The position numbers and the translations under genes were made by a program. This document shows, one piece after another, positions 1 through 5,571 of a stretch of DNA of 10,054 nucleotides. The notes below the pieces were generated by a model. The model made no database searches and had not been told where the DNA came from. It saw only the letters and a list, made by a program, of their open reading frames with translations. Within the stretch, counting starts at the first letter, position 1. Each line of letters starts with the position of its first letter. The DNA lies in contig JAKSMY010000057.1 in assembly GCA_024400275.1 (NCBI GenBank), positions 1 to 10,054 of the forward strand. The letters run 5' to 3'. Source of the DNA: Paludibacteraceae bacterium (lineage in GTDB: Bacteria > Bacteroidota > Bacteroidia > Bacteroidales > Paludibacteraceae).

Positions 1-190
1 ACCCATACTTATCGTAATCTGAATTAGTTGGGTGCTCTGTATCTAACAACACCAATAAGTCCCAATCAGAGTCATGACGCGCATCACCCCTTGCCTGTGA
101 GCCAAACAAAATCAATTCTCCACCTTGAGGCAAGGTCTCCCGTGCTGTTTTGGTGATTTGGTTTAATATGTTATGTCCTTTATCTATCAT
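1..190 (-). CDS. MNT-type nucleotidyltransferase (partial, 3' end outside window)
   Basis: Read on the minus strand from ATG at 190, this gives 63 residues and then leaves the window, so the C-terminus is missing. The stretch GSQARGDARHDSDWDLLVLL (about residues 30-49) is the minimal nucleotidyltransferase signature: Gly-Ser of the GS motif (G30, S31) followed by the metal-binding pair D42 and D44. Proteins of this family in Bacteroidales are small (roughly 100-130 residues). They are usually paired with a HEPN-domain gene, forming MNT/HEPN toxin-antitoxin modules in which the MNT protein modifies and silences the HEPN RNase. The HEPN partner would lie just beyond position 1, so pairing is inferred. 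There is no Shine-Dalgarno and no good promoter directly upstream. The gene is probably transcribed from the DUF3791 promoter at 502-533, across a broken gene remnant. The family call is confident; the toxin-antitoxin role is not shown. Confidence 0.85.
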   Translation of the reverse strand, partial: MIDKGHNILNQITKTARETLPQGGELILFGSQARGDARHDSDWDLLVLLDTEHPTNSDYDKYG

Positions 191-192
191 TT

Positions 193-254
193 TTAATTGG
201 CTAAATCAACTATATTTCACCAAAATCCTGATTGGTGCCATGAAAAAGAATCAT
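193..254 (-). pseudogene. Remnant of a DUF3990-like gene
   Basis: The ATG at 254-252 overlaps the stop of the upstream DUF3791-like gene as ATGA, the usual arrangement of translationally coupled partners. It opens a frame reading MILFHGTNQDFGEI and then meets TAG at 212-210. Skipping the two bases TA lets the frame continue as VDLAN to a stop at 195-193. From memory, DUF3990 proteins begin with M(I/K)LYHGS..., followed by a D-L-x-K-S segment, and are commonly encoded next to DUF3791. The remaining roughly 150 codons are absent, because the nucleotidyltransferase starts at 190. I read this as a gene start left behind by a frameshift plus a large deletion. With so few residues chance similarity cannot be excluded, but position, overlap and sequence all agree. 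Confidence 0.5.
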
Positions 255-472
255 ATTGTACCTCCGTTTCTATGGCAGATTTGTTGCAAACTATTCAAAG
301 TATCTTCCAATGGCAAGATATGCTCTGCCTCATAATTGCGATCCAGAAAGTCCAATCCCGCATATTGATTCAAATAGCGAAACGATATATGTGGTTGCAT
401 CTTGTATTTACGCGCAAAAGCGGAAATACAAAGATTGATATATTGTATTTTCCAAATGGTTTTTTCTGACAT
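251..472 (-). CDS. DUF3791-like small protein
   Basis: A 73-residue protein starting MSEKTIWKIQYINLCISAF. The pattern of an N-terminal helix with a Cys (INLCISAFARKYK), then YLNQYAGLDFLDRNYEAEH, then a C-terminal helix, matches DUF3791 as I remember it (FCIE.YK...LSG.EV...F..YGVLDYL...YE.LHT). Its biochemical function is not established. In Bacteroidota genomes it usually sits beside DUF3990, as in a two-gene toxin-antitoxin-like unit. The frame stays open back to a TTG at 484, but ATG at 472 is chosen because it lies about 23 nt after the predicted transcription start, and the TTG has no support. The stop overlaps the DUF3990 remnant by four bases. An inverted repeat over the promoter (486-505) suggests autoregulation. 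No signal peptide or membrane segment is visible. Confidence 0.7.
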   Translation of the reverse strand: MSEKTIWKIQYINLCISAFARKYKMQPHISFRYLNQYAGLDFLDRNYEAEHILPLEDTLNSLQQICHRNGGTI

Positions 473-485
473 GTCTTTTATCAAA

Positions 486-505
486 TTTGCGTTTTATGAC
501 GCAAA
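486..505. repeat. Inverted repeat, candidate operator
   Basis: A perfect 7-bp inverted repeat, TTTGCGT and ACGCAAA, separated by 6 bases. It overlaps the -7 element of the DUF3791 promoter (502-509) and spans the expected transcription start near 495. This is where a repressor would block initiation. Small toxin-antitoxin operons are often autoregulated this way; which protein binds here is unknown. Confidence 0.5.
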
Positions 506-533
506 ATTACAACAAAAAATTGAAATTTCCAAA
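502..533 (-). promoter_or_regulatory. Promoter of the DUF3791/nucleotidyltransferase unit
   Basis: On the minus strand there is TTTG (533-530), exactly 20 bases of spacer, then TAATTTTG (509-502). This is a full match to the Bacteroidota housekeeping consensus TTTG / TAnnTTTG. Start of transcription is expected near 495, giving a leader of about 23 nt before ATG at 472. Confidence 0.75.
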
Positions 534-542
534 TAAAAAGGC

Positions 543-575
543 AAAAAAAAGACTGCTAACAATGTTAGACAGTCT
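543..575 (-). terminator. Rho-independent terminator of the small lipoprotein gene
   Basis: On the minus strand AGACTG (575-570) pairs with CAGTCT (555-550). CTAAC (568-564) pairs with GTTAG (560-556) across a 3-base loop, with one unpaired base at 569. A run of seven further T residues follows (549-543). It begins 25 bp after the stop of the lipoprotein gene and ends 10 bp before the next promoter, so it separates the two transcripts cleanly. Confidence 0.85.
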
Positions 576-599
576 CTGCGTTTGGTAATTATTGCTAAA

Positions 600-818
600 T
601 TATTCAGCAACTTTCTCCATAACGTTCTCAACAACCTCAGCGGTCTCGTCGATAACCTCGTTGATAGTGTCAGCAAGAGTAGCCTCTTCAGCAACTTCTT
701 CAACAACAACTTCTTCAACAGGAGCAGCCTCTTCAGCTTGAGCTTCAGCGTTGGCAGCTTTGTTACCGCAGCTCATAGCGCAAAGAGCGATAGCTGCAAT
801 GAACATCATTTTTTTCAT
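600..818 (-). CDS. Small acidic lipoprotein of unknown function
   Basis: A 72-residue protein starting MKKMMFIAAIALCAMSCGN: basic start, short hydrophobic stretch and lipobox AMSC, with Cys17 as the predicted lipidation site. The mature part of about 56 residues is made almost wholly of Glu, Ala, Val, Asn and Asp in loose heptad-like runs (EEAAPVEEVVVEEVAEEA, then DTINEVIDETAEVVENVMEKVAE). It is strongly acidic and probably forms one or two amphipathic helices. There is no acidic surface-export stretch directly after the Cys, so it probably faces the periplasm. An in-frame ATG at 878 would add 20 residues, but it would bury the signal peptide, so 818 is chosen. I recognise no family. It has its own promoter (907-938) and terminator (543-575), so it is a monocistronic unit. 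Its role is unknown. Confidence 0.8.
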   Translation of the reverse strand: MKKMMFIAAIALCAMSCGNKAANAEAQAEEAAPVEEVVVEEVAEEATLADTINEVIDETAEVVENVMEKVAE

Positions 819-906
819 AACCTTAAAACTAGTTTTTTTATAATTGTTTAAGTTCGTTTTCGGAGGGCAAGCAGTCATAAAAATACTCTTGTCGCGAAAA
901 ACGGCA

Positions 907-938
907 CAAAATTACAACTTATTTTGGAATTATGCAAA
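907..938 (-). promoter_or_regulatory. Promoter of the small lipoprotein gene
   Basis: On the minus strand there is TTTG (938-935), a 20-base spacer, then TAATTTTG (914-907). This is an exact match to the Bacteroidota consensus. The transcript would begin near 900, leaving a leader of about 80 nt before the ATG at 818. It overlaps the opposite promoter at 923-954. Confidence 0.75.
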
Positions 939-954
939 AAAAATTGTAATTTTG
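923..954 (+). promoter_or_regulatory. Promoter of the PASTA-rluD-porX operon
   Basis: TTTG (923-926), a 20-base spacer, then TAATTTTG (947-954) on the plus strand. It has the same -7 octamer and spacing as the minus-strand promoter at 907-938, with which it shares bases 923-938. Transcription should begin near 961, about 34 nt before the PASTA gene. Confidence 0.75.
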
Positions 955-994
955 CATGAAATTTGTTGAATTTTTTTGAAAAAACTGCAAAAAC

Positions 995-1804
995 ATGGTA
1001 AAAAAGGGTTCAAATTTGAAATTTTTAGGCATAAATGTGCTAATTGCCTTCATCGTTGTGGTCGTTATTTTGGTGGTCGTGATTATCGGATTGCGAAAAT
1101 ATACCAAACACGGTCAAGAAATTGAGGTCCCGCAAATAACAGGTCTCTACCAAACCGAGGCAGAAGTGCTGCTGTCAAGTTCCGGCTTGCGCTTGGAAGT
1201 TGTTGATTCCACTTTCTCCAACAAAGTGCCGCTGGGTACTATTGTTGAGCAAATCCCACCTGCCGAATCACATGCCAAAGAAGGACGAACGATTTATGTG
1301 GTGGTTAATGCCAGCGCACAACGTCAAGTCGTGCTGCCGGAGTTGCATGATGTCAGTTATCGTCAAGCCACTAATATGTTGCATCAGTTGGGCTTGACGG
1401 TCGATTCGATGATTTATGAACCCAGCGAGTATAGAGACCTGATTTTGGATTTGCGAAAAGGGGAGGAGTCGTTGGAAACAGGAACCAAAGTGCCGGAAGG
1501 TACAGCCATTACTTTGGTGGTAGGACAAGGACGGGGAACAGAAATGGTAACCATTCCTGAATTAGGAGGACTAAACGTAGTGGGAGCACGCAGTTTATTG
1601 CTGGCAGAACATCTGACTATGGGACAAGTGGAATACGACGAGGAAGTAACGGAGGAAAATAAGGAAAAATTTGTGGTATATATGCAAACTCCCCAGTCTG
1701 GAAGTTTATTATTGGAGGGTAGTACCGTGCAAATCAAACTGTCCACCAACCGTGAACGTGCCATTACTGAGGATAATATAGAAAACGAGGACGTGTTCTT
1801 CTAA
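995..1804 (+). CDS. Membrane-anchored PASTA-domain protein
   Basis: 269 residues. A short basic N-terminus is followed by one strongly hydrophobic segment (about residues 11-33), then three PASTA repeats at roughly 44-106, 112-179 and 185-252. Each begins with a (V/I)P(E/Q)(I/L) motif and ends in a Val-rich strand. A short acidic tail follows. The topology is therefore a single-pass inner membrane protein with the repeats in the periplasm. PASTA domains are known from penicillin-binding proteins and Ser/Thr kinases, where they bind peptidoglycan or help scaffold cell-wall synthesis. Here there is no kinase or transpeptidase domain, as is usual for this protein in Bacteroidota, so a cell-wall sensing or scaffolding role is inferred. 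ATG at 995 has no Shine-Dalgarno but follows the promoter at 923-954. The gene leads an operon with rluD, 14 bp downstream. Confidence 0.88.
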   Translation: MVKKGSNLKFLGINVLIAFIVVVVILVVVIIGLRKYTKHGQEIEVPQITGLYQTEAEVLLSSSGLRLEVVDSTFSNKVPLGTIVEQIPPAESHAKEGRTIYVVVNASAQRQVVLPELHDVSYRQATNMLHQLGLTVDSMIYEPSEYRDLILDLRKGEESLETGTKVPEGTAITLVVGQGRGTEMVTIPELGGLNVVGARSLLLAEHLTMGQVEYDEEVTEENKEKFVVYMQTPQSGSLLLEGSTVQIKLSTNRERAITEDNIENEDVFF

Positions 1805-1818
1805 TCAAACGGTTGTTG

Positions 1819-2847
1819 ATGGCTCTTGACGACGAAAATATAGAACAGGAATTATTTGAACGCTTTCGCTTGGTTGTAGATAAAGGGCAGGAACCGTTAC
1901 GGATTGACAAGTACCTGTCCGAACACATGGCAGGCACGTCTCGCAATCGGATACAAACGGCTGCCGATGCAGGGCATGTATGGGTAAACGGGAAACCGGT
2001 GGCGAGCAATTACAAAGCCAAACCGTTCGATGTGGTGCAGGTGCTGTTGGACCACGAGTTGCACGATTACCATATTGAACCGGAGAATATCCCGCTTGTC
2101 GTTGTGTATGAGGACGATGATGTGCTGGTTATCAATAAACCGGCAGGTTTGGTGGTTCACCCCGGGCATGGCAACTACGAGCATACACTGCTCAACGCGC
2201 TGGCGTATTATTTCGGCGACAAATTGGACATAAACAATCCCAATATAGGACTCGTTCATCGCATAGATAAAGATACGAGTGGTTTGCTGCTGATTGCCAA
2301 AACGCCGGATGCCAAGACCACATTGGCATTGCAGTTTTTTGAGCATACAACAGAACGTACCTATAACGCCCTCGTTTGGGGCACGTTTAAGGAAGAAAAC
2401 GGCACGGTTGAAGGTGCCCTCGCGCGCGACACGCGCGACCGCACGTTATATAAGGTGTACGATATGGAAGACCATCCTGAAGCCAAAGAGGCCGTCACCC
2501 ACTGGCGTGTGCTGGAACGTTTCCCGTACGTGACTTTGGTGGAATGTCGCTTGGAAACAGGACGCACTCACCAGATACGTGTACACATGAAAACAATAGG
2601 ACACCCTTTGTTTGCAGACGAGAAATATGGGGGAATGGAAGTGCTGAAAGGACTACCGACGCAGAAATATAAACAATATATTCTAAACTGTTTTGCTTTG
2701 TGTCCAAGACAGGTACTGCACGCCAAGACATTGGGATTTACACATCCTCGAACCGGTGAACGGATGTTCTTTGATAGCAATTGGCCGGACGATATTACTA
2801 ATTTAATAGAGAAATGGAGGCATTATGAGCCAAATACTTTGGGCTGA
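1819..2847 (+). CDS. rluD: Ribosomal large subunit pseudouridine synthase, RluD family
   Basis: 342 residues from ATG at 1819. Two in-frame TTG codons (1813, 1816) lie just upstream and could add two residues, but ATG is preferred. An N-terminal S4 RNA-binding domain (about residues 20-85; LRIDKYLSEHMAGTSRNRIQ and GHVWVNG) precedes the RluA-type catalytic domain. Its signature HRIDKDTSGLLLIAK contains the nucleophile Asp150. RTHQIRVHM and GHPLFADEKYGG, later in the chain, are also typical. RluD converts uridines 1911, 1915 and 1917 in helix 69 of 23S rRNA to pseudouridine and supports late 50S assembly. Length fits the family. RluA, RluC and RluD paralogues are hard to tell apart by eye, so the exact rRNA sites are inferred. 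The last 23 bases overlap porX in another frame. Confidence 0.9.
   Translation: MALDDENIEQELFERFRLVVDKGQEPLRIDKYLSEHMAGTSRNRIQTAADAGHVWVNGKPVASNYKAKPFDVVQVLLDHELHDYHIEPENIPLVVVYEDDDVLVINKPAGLVVHPGHGNYEHTLLNALAYYFGDKLDINNPNIGLVHRIDKDTSGLLLIAKTPDAKTTLALQFFEHTTERTYNALVWGTFKEENGTVEGALARDTRDRTLYKVYDMEDHPEAKEAVTHWRVLERFPYVTLVECRLETGRTHQIRVHMKTIGHPLFADEKYGGMEVLKGLPTQKYKQYILNCFALCPRQVLHAKTLGFTHPRTGERMFFDSNWPDDITNLIEKWRHYEPNTLG
2816..2820 (+). promoter_or_regulatory. Shine-Dalgarno of porX inside rluD
   Basis: GGAGG lies 4 bases before the ATG at 2825, inside the rluD coding sequence. It is the strongest Shine-Dalgarno near any start in this window, where most genes have none. It fixes the porX start and points to coupled translation at the rluD/porX overlap. 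Confidence 0.65.
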
Positions 2848-4363
2848 CGACGAGATGGAGTTGCTGAAACCCTATCTGATTTTTTTGCAGGAAAAAGGAT
2901 ATGATGTCATGACTGTCAATAATGGTCAAGACGCCATTGATTATTGTAGCGAACATATTCCTGATATTGTTTTTCTGGACGAGCAAATGCCCGGCCTGAG
3001 TGGCATTGAGACATTGCAGGAAATAAAAACGCTGCGTCCGGAAGTCCCTGTCGTGATGATTACCAAGAGCGAGGAGGAACAGATTATGGAGCAGGCCATC
3101 GGTCAAAAAATATCCGACTACCTGATTAAACCTGTCAACCCGAGTCAGATATTGATGTGCCTAAAGAAACATATCCACCAGCGGGAAATCGTTGAACAGG
3201 AAACCAATCGCGGTTATGGAGAGGAGTTCTCGGATATAACGTACATGATCAATACGGCAAATACCCTGCCGGAATTTATTGCCATTGAACGGACGTTGGT
3301 CAAGTGGGATTTGCAGTTGAGCGAGGCCGATAGTTCGATGCGCGAAATGCTGAACCAGCAAACGAAACAGGCGAACGCTGCCTTTGCCAAGTTTATTATT
3401 CGCAACTATGAAGATTGGTTTACCAAGGGTAATCGGCCGATGATGTCTCCGGATTTGTTCAAAGATGTCTTGTTCCCCATGTTGGACCGCGGCGAGAAAA
3501 TCTTCTTTGTCGTGATTGATAATTTCCGTTATGATCAATGGAAAATTATTCAACCTATGCTGTCTGAGTACTTCACGGTAACGGACGACACGGTTTATCC
3601 GTCCATTTTGCCTACTGCCACTCAGTATTCCCGCAATGCTATTTTTTCGGGTTTGATGCCGTCACAAATCAGGGATATGTGGCCTGATTTATGGGTGGAA
3701 GAAGACGAGGAAGAGGGGAAAAACCTCAACGAGAAAGAACTCATTCAAACCCAGTTGGACCGTTTCCGTAAACGGTATGATTTCTCTTATTTCAAAATCA
3801 ACGAGAGTGATTTCTGCGAAAAAATAACCAAGCAGTTCAAACAATTACGAACGCCTCTGAATGTGGTGGTTGTTAATTTTATTGACATGCTTTCGCATAG
3901 CCGTACGGATAGTAAGATGATGCGTGAGTTGATGGCGGACGAGCCGGCTTATCGCAGTTTGACCAAGAGTTGGTTCCGTCATTCACCGACCTTGCCGATG
4001 TTCCGGCGTATTGCCGAATTGGGGTATAAAGTGGTATTGACAACCGACCATGGAATGGTTAGAATAACCAACCCCGTGCAGATAATCGGAGACAAAAACA
4101 CCAACACCAACCTCCGTTATAAAGTAGGTAAGGCGCTTAACTGTCAGAGCAAGAACGTATTTGAAATTCAACACCCGGACAAAGTAGGCTTGCCGTGCCC
4201 GAATGTGTCGTCCAGTTATATGTTCTGTACGGAAACGGATTTCTTCGCCTATCCCAATAATTATAATTACTACGCTCAGTTCTATCGCAACACGTTCCAA
4301 CATGGAGGTATTTCCATAGAGGAGATGTTGATACCGTTGATAACAATGGTGCCTAAGCAGTAA
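2825..4363 (+). CDS. porX: PorX-type response regulator fused to a PglZ (alkaline phosphatase-like) domain
   Basis: 512 residues. The receiver domain (about 1-118) has the acidic pair D8/D9, the phospho-acceptor D52 in VFLDEQMPG, T80 and K102. A helical linker (about 120-215) leads to a PglZ domain of the alkaline phosphatase superfamily. That domain shows metal-binding D232 (FVVIDNFRYDQW), a candidate nucleophile Thr in SILPTATQYS (T264 or T266), VNFIDMLSHSR, TTDHGM and a C-terminal HGGISIEEMLIPL. In Porphyromonas gingivalis and Flavobacterium, PorX works with the sensor kinase PorY and controls type IX secretion genes, and its PglZ domain acts as a phosphodiesterase. Many Bacteroidota without obvious type IX secretion also carry this protein, so its target here is open. 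No sensor kinase lies in the window. All receiver residues and the visible metal motifs are intact, so it should be active. Confidence 0.92.
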   Translation: MSQILWADDEMELLKPYLIFLQEKGYDVMTVNNGQDAIDYCSEHIPDIVFLDEQMPGLSGIETLQEIKTLRPEVPVVMITKSEEEQIMEQAIGQKISDYLIKPVNPSQILMCLKKHIHQREIVEQETNRGYGEEFSDITYMINTANTLPEFIAIERTLVKWDLQLSEADSSMREMLNQQTKQANAAFAKFIIRNYEDWFTKGNRPMMSPDLFKDVLFPMLDRGEKIFFVVIDNFRYDQWKIIQPMLSEYFTVTDDTVYPSILPTATQYSRNAIFSGLMPSQIRDMWPDLWVEEDEEEGKNLNEKELIQTQLDRFRKRYDFSYFKINESDFCEKITKQFKQLRTPLNVVVVNFIDMLSHSRTDSKMMRELMADEPAYRSLTKSWFRHSPTLPMFRRIAELGYKVVLTTDHGMVRITNPVQIIGDKNTNTNLRYKVGKALNCQSKNVFEIQHPDKVGLPCPNVSSSYMFCTETDFFAYPNNYNYYAQFYRNTFQHGGISIEEMLIPLITMVPKQ

Positions 4364-4371
4364 AGCGGTAG

Positions 4372-5052
4372 TTAGCGGATAGGCTCCTGATAGTGGTAAT
4401 CGCTAAAATCTTTGCCTTTTTTCTCGTCCGTTTCGTCTCGTCTTATACGCGGGAAACGGTTGAACGGATTGTGTCTCCAGAAAAGCAGCAATAGCCAGCC
4501 GAAGAGCATACCTCCAAGGTGGGCGAAGTGGGCAACGTTGTCAAAACTGAAGTCTGCCAACCCCGCCATCAGTTCGACGGCTGCATATATAAAAACGAAC
4601 GTGCGCGCGCGTATAGGAATAGGAATAAACAGAAAGAACATCGGCACATCCGGAAAAAGCCACCCGAAGGCAAACAAAATGCCAAAAACGGCTCCGCTGG
4701 CTCCGATGGTAACTCCGCCGCTACCGGTCAAATGCCACACAAGCAGTTGCACGGCTGCGGCTCCTAAGCCGCAAATGGCATAGTAAAGAAGGAACTTTTT
4801 CTGCCCCCAACTTTCTTCCAGAGCAGGACCGAACATCAGGACGGCGAACATGTTGCAGAATAAATGCCCAAAATTGGCATGCATGAACATGTAGGTAATT
4901 GGTTGCCAAAAATAGAAGAGTCCGGTGTTTATATTCCATAACCCCAACCATTGGGTCAGATAGATGCCTCGCTCTTCTAGCATACTGTCCAAAAGCCAAA
5001 CAATCAGATTGGCGAGAAGCAATTTTTTTGTTATTGGTGGTAAATTTCTCAT
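4372..5052 (-). CDS. Rhomboid family intramembrane serine protease
   Basis: 226 residues from ATG at 5052. The catalytic dyad is Ser119 in IGASGAVFG and His178 in AHLGG. The conserved loop/TM2 motif is HANFGHLFCNM (H58, H63, N67), which includes the oxyanion-side residues. At least six hydrophobic segments are visible, fitting the basic six-helix bacterial rhomboid core, followed by a charged cytoplasmic-type tail (FPRIRRDETDEKKGKDF). Rhomboids cut single-pass membrane proteins within or near the membrane; the substrate cannot be predicted. The reading frame stays open to a codon at 5091, but that would place the TATCTTTG promoter inside the gene. The start at 5052 also gives the usual N-terminus, MRNLPPITKKLLLANLIVW. 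The gene faces porX tail to tail, with 8 bp between stops and no visible terminator. Confidence 0.92.
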   Translation of the reverse strand: MRNLPPITKKLLLANLIVWLLDSMLEERGIYLTQWLGLWNINTGLFYFWQPITYMFMHANFGHLFCNMFAVLMFGPALEESWGQKKFLLYYAICGLGAAAVQLLVWHLTGSGGVTIGASGAVFGILFAFGWLFPDVPMFFLFIPIPIRARTFVFIYAAVELMAGLADFSFDNVAHFAHLGGMLFGWLLLLFWRHNPFNRFPRIRRDETDEKKGKDFSDYHYQEPIR

Positions 5053-5060
5053 AGCGACTG

Positions 5061-5092
5061 CAAAGATACAAAAAATAAGCCAAATAACCATA
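5061..5092 (-). promoter_or_regulatory. Promoter of the rhomboid gene, almost leaderless
   Basis: On the minus strand TATCTTTG (5068-5061) matches TAnnTTTG fully. The -33 position, 20 bases upstream, reads TATG (5092-5089), one mismatch from TTTG. Only 8 bases separate the -7 element from the ATG at 5052, so the mRNA should begin within a few bases of the start codon. Confidence 0.65.
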
Positions 5093-5159
5093 AGAATAAG
5101 GACTAAAAATGCCTTTTAAGAGAAAAAAATAAAAAAAAATGATTTTTTTTGCCCTAATT

Positions 5160-5191
5160 ATTGTGCATTTTCAAAAAAAGTTGTATCTTTG
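5160..5191 (+). promoter_or_regulatory. Promoter of the HU gene
   Basis: TATCTTTG (5184-5191) is a perfect -7 element. Twenty bases upstream lies ATTG (5160-5163), one mismatch from the TTTG -33 box. Transcription near 5198 would give a leader of about 59 nt. It is divergent from the rhomboid promoter, with the two cores about 70 bp apart. Confidence 0.7.
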
Positions 5192-5209
5192 CACTCGTAA
5201 GTAACAAAA

Positions 5210-5223
5210 TGGGGTTCGCCCCA
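5210..5223 (+). promoter_or_regulatory. Leader hairpin with UUCG loop in HU mRNA
   Basis: TGGGG and CCCCA pair around a TTCG tetraloop, about 12 nt after the expected transcript start. It is the only GC-rich segment in an otherwise A/T-rich leader. A stabilising role at the 5' end of an abundant mRNA is plausible but unproven. Confidence 0.45.
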
Positions 5224-5256
5224 GAAAATATTTATTAATTTTAATACCTATTTAGT

Positions 5257-5520
5257 ATGAATAAAGCTGATCTCGTAGCTGCCGTTGCAGCTAAAACAAA
5301 CATGTCGAAGACTGCTGTTGCTGCTGCTCAACAGGCTGCTATGGAAACTATCATGGAAGCTCTTCAAAAAGGTGAGAGCGTTCAACTCATTGGTTTCGGT
5401 ACTTTCTCTGTAGTTAAGAAAGCTGCTCGCAAGGGTATCAATCCTGCTACCAAAGCTGTTATTGACATTCCTGCAAAGAAAGTTGTTAAATTCAAAGCTG
5501 GTGCAAAACTCGCTCTCTAA
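5257..5520 (+). CDS. hup: HU family DNA-binding protein
   Basis: 87 residues, close to the usual 90. The N-terminus MNKADLVAAVAAKTNMSKTA forms the helical dimerisation region. The signature GFGTFSVVKKAARKGINPAT leads into the beta-arm, with the conserved Asn-Pro that intercalates in DNA, and IPAKKVVKFKAGAKL closes the fold. HU dimers bend and compact DNA without strong sequence preference and help set nucleoid structure. Codon use is distinctive: Ala is almost always GCT and Lys mostly AAA or AAG, while neighbours use many GCC codons. This is a sign of high expression. The gene is monocistronic, with a promoter at 5160-5191, an A/T-rich leader without Shine-Dalgarno, and a terminator at 5542-5571. 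Several HU paralogues usually exist in Bacteroidales, so the symbol is generic. Confidence 0.95.
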   Translation: MNKADLVAAVAAKTNMSKTAVAAAQQAAMETIMEALQKGESVQLIGFGTFSVVKKAARKGINPATKAVIDIPAKKVVKFKAGAKLAL

Positions 5521-5541
5521 TTAGCAATCTTTACAATAAAG

Positions 5542-5571
5542 CGAGTTGCTCAATCGGGCAACTCGTTTTTT
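5542..5571 (+). terminator. Rho-independent terminator of the HU gene
   Basis: CGAGTTGC (5542-5549) pairs perfectly with GCAACTCG (5558-5565) around an 8-base loop and is followed by six T residues (5566-5571). It begins 21 bp after the HU stop. The T run also supplies the possible -33 box of the adk promoter. Confidence 0.9.

Noticed and set aside
494..718. Leu/Lys-rich minus-strand frame and other long frames over the small lipoprotein gene
   Set aside because: They are other-frame readings of the lipoprotein gene and its terminator; the repetitive codons give artificial open frames.
825..836. 12-bp palindrome AAAACTAGTTTT in the lipoprotein leader
   Set aside because: Short and A/T-rich, lacks a loop and does not cover the start codon; too weak to call an operator.
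2418..2446. CG-alternating run with inverted repeat in rluD
   Set aside because: It is inside a normal coding stretch (LARDTRDR) and is explained by Arg, Ala and Asp codons.
4598..4612. GCGCGCGC run in the rhomboid gene
   Set aside because: Encodes Arg-Ala-Arg in frame; no sign of a regulatory or Z-DNA role beyond base composition.
5125..5152. A-run and T-run around ATG upstream of HU, possible terminator
   Set aside because: Only A-T pairs with no GC stem, and neither neighbouring gene ends there; the two genes are divergent.
5209..5238. Nine-codon open frame in the HU leader
   Set aside because: No ribosome site, no regulatory residue pattern, and it coincides with the hairpin; likely chance.
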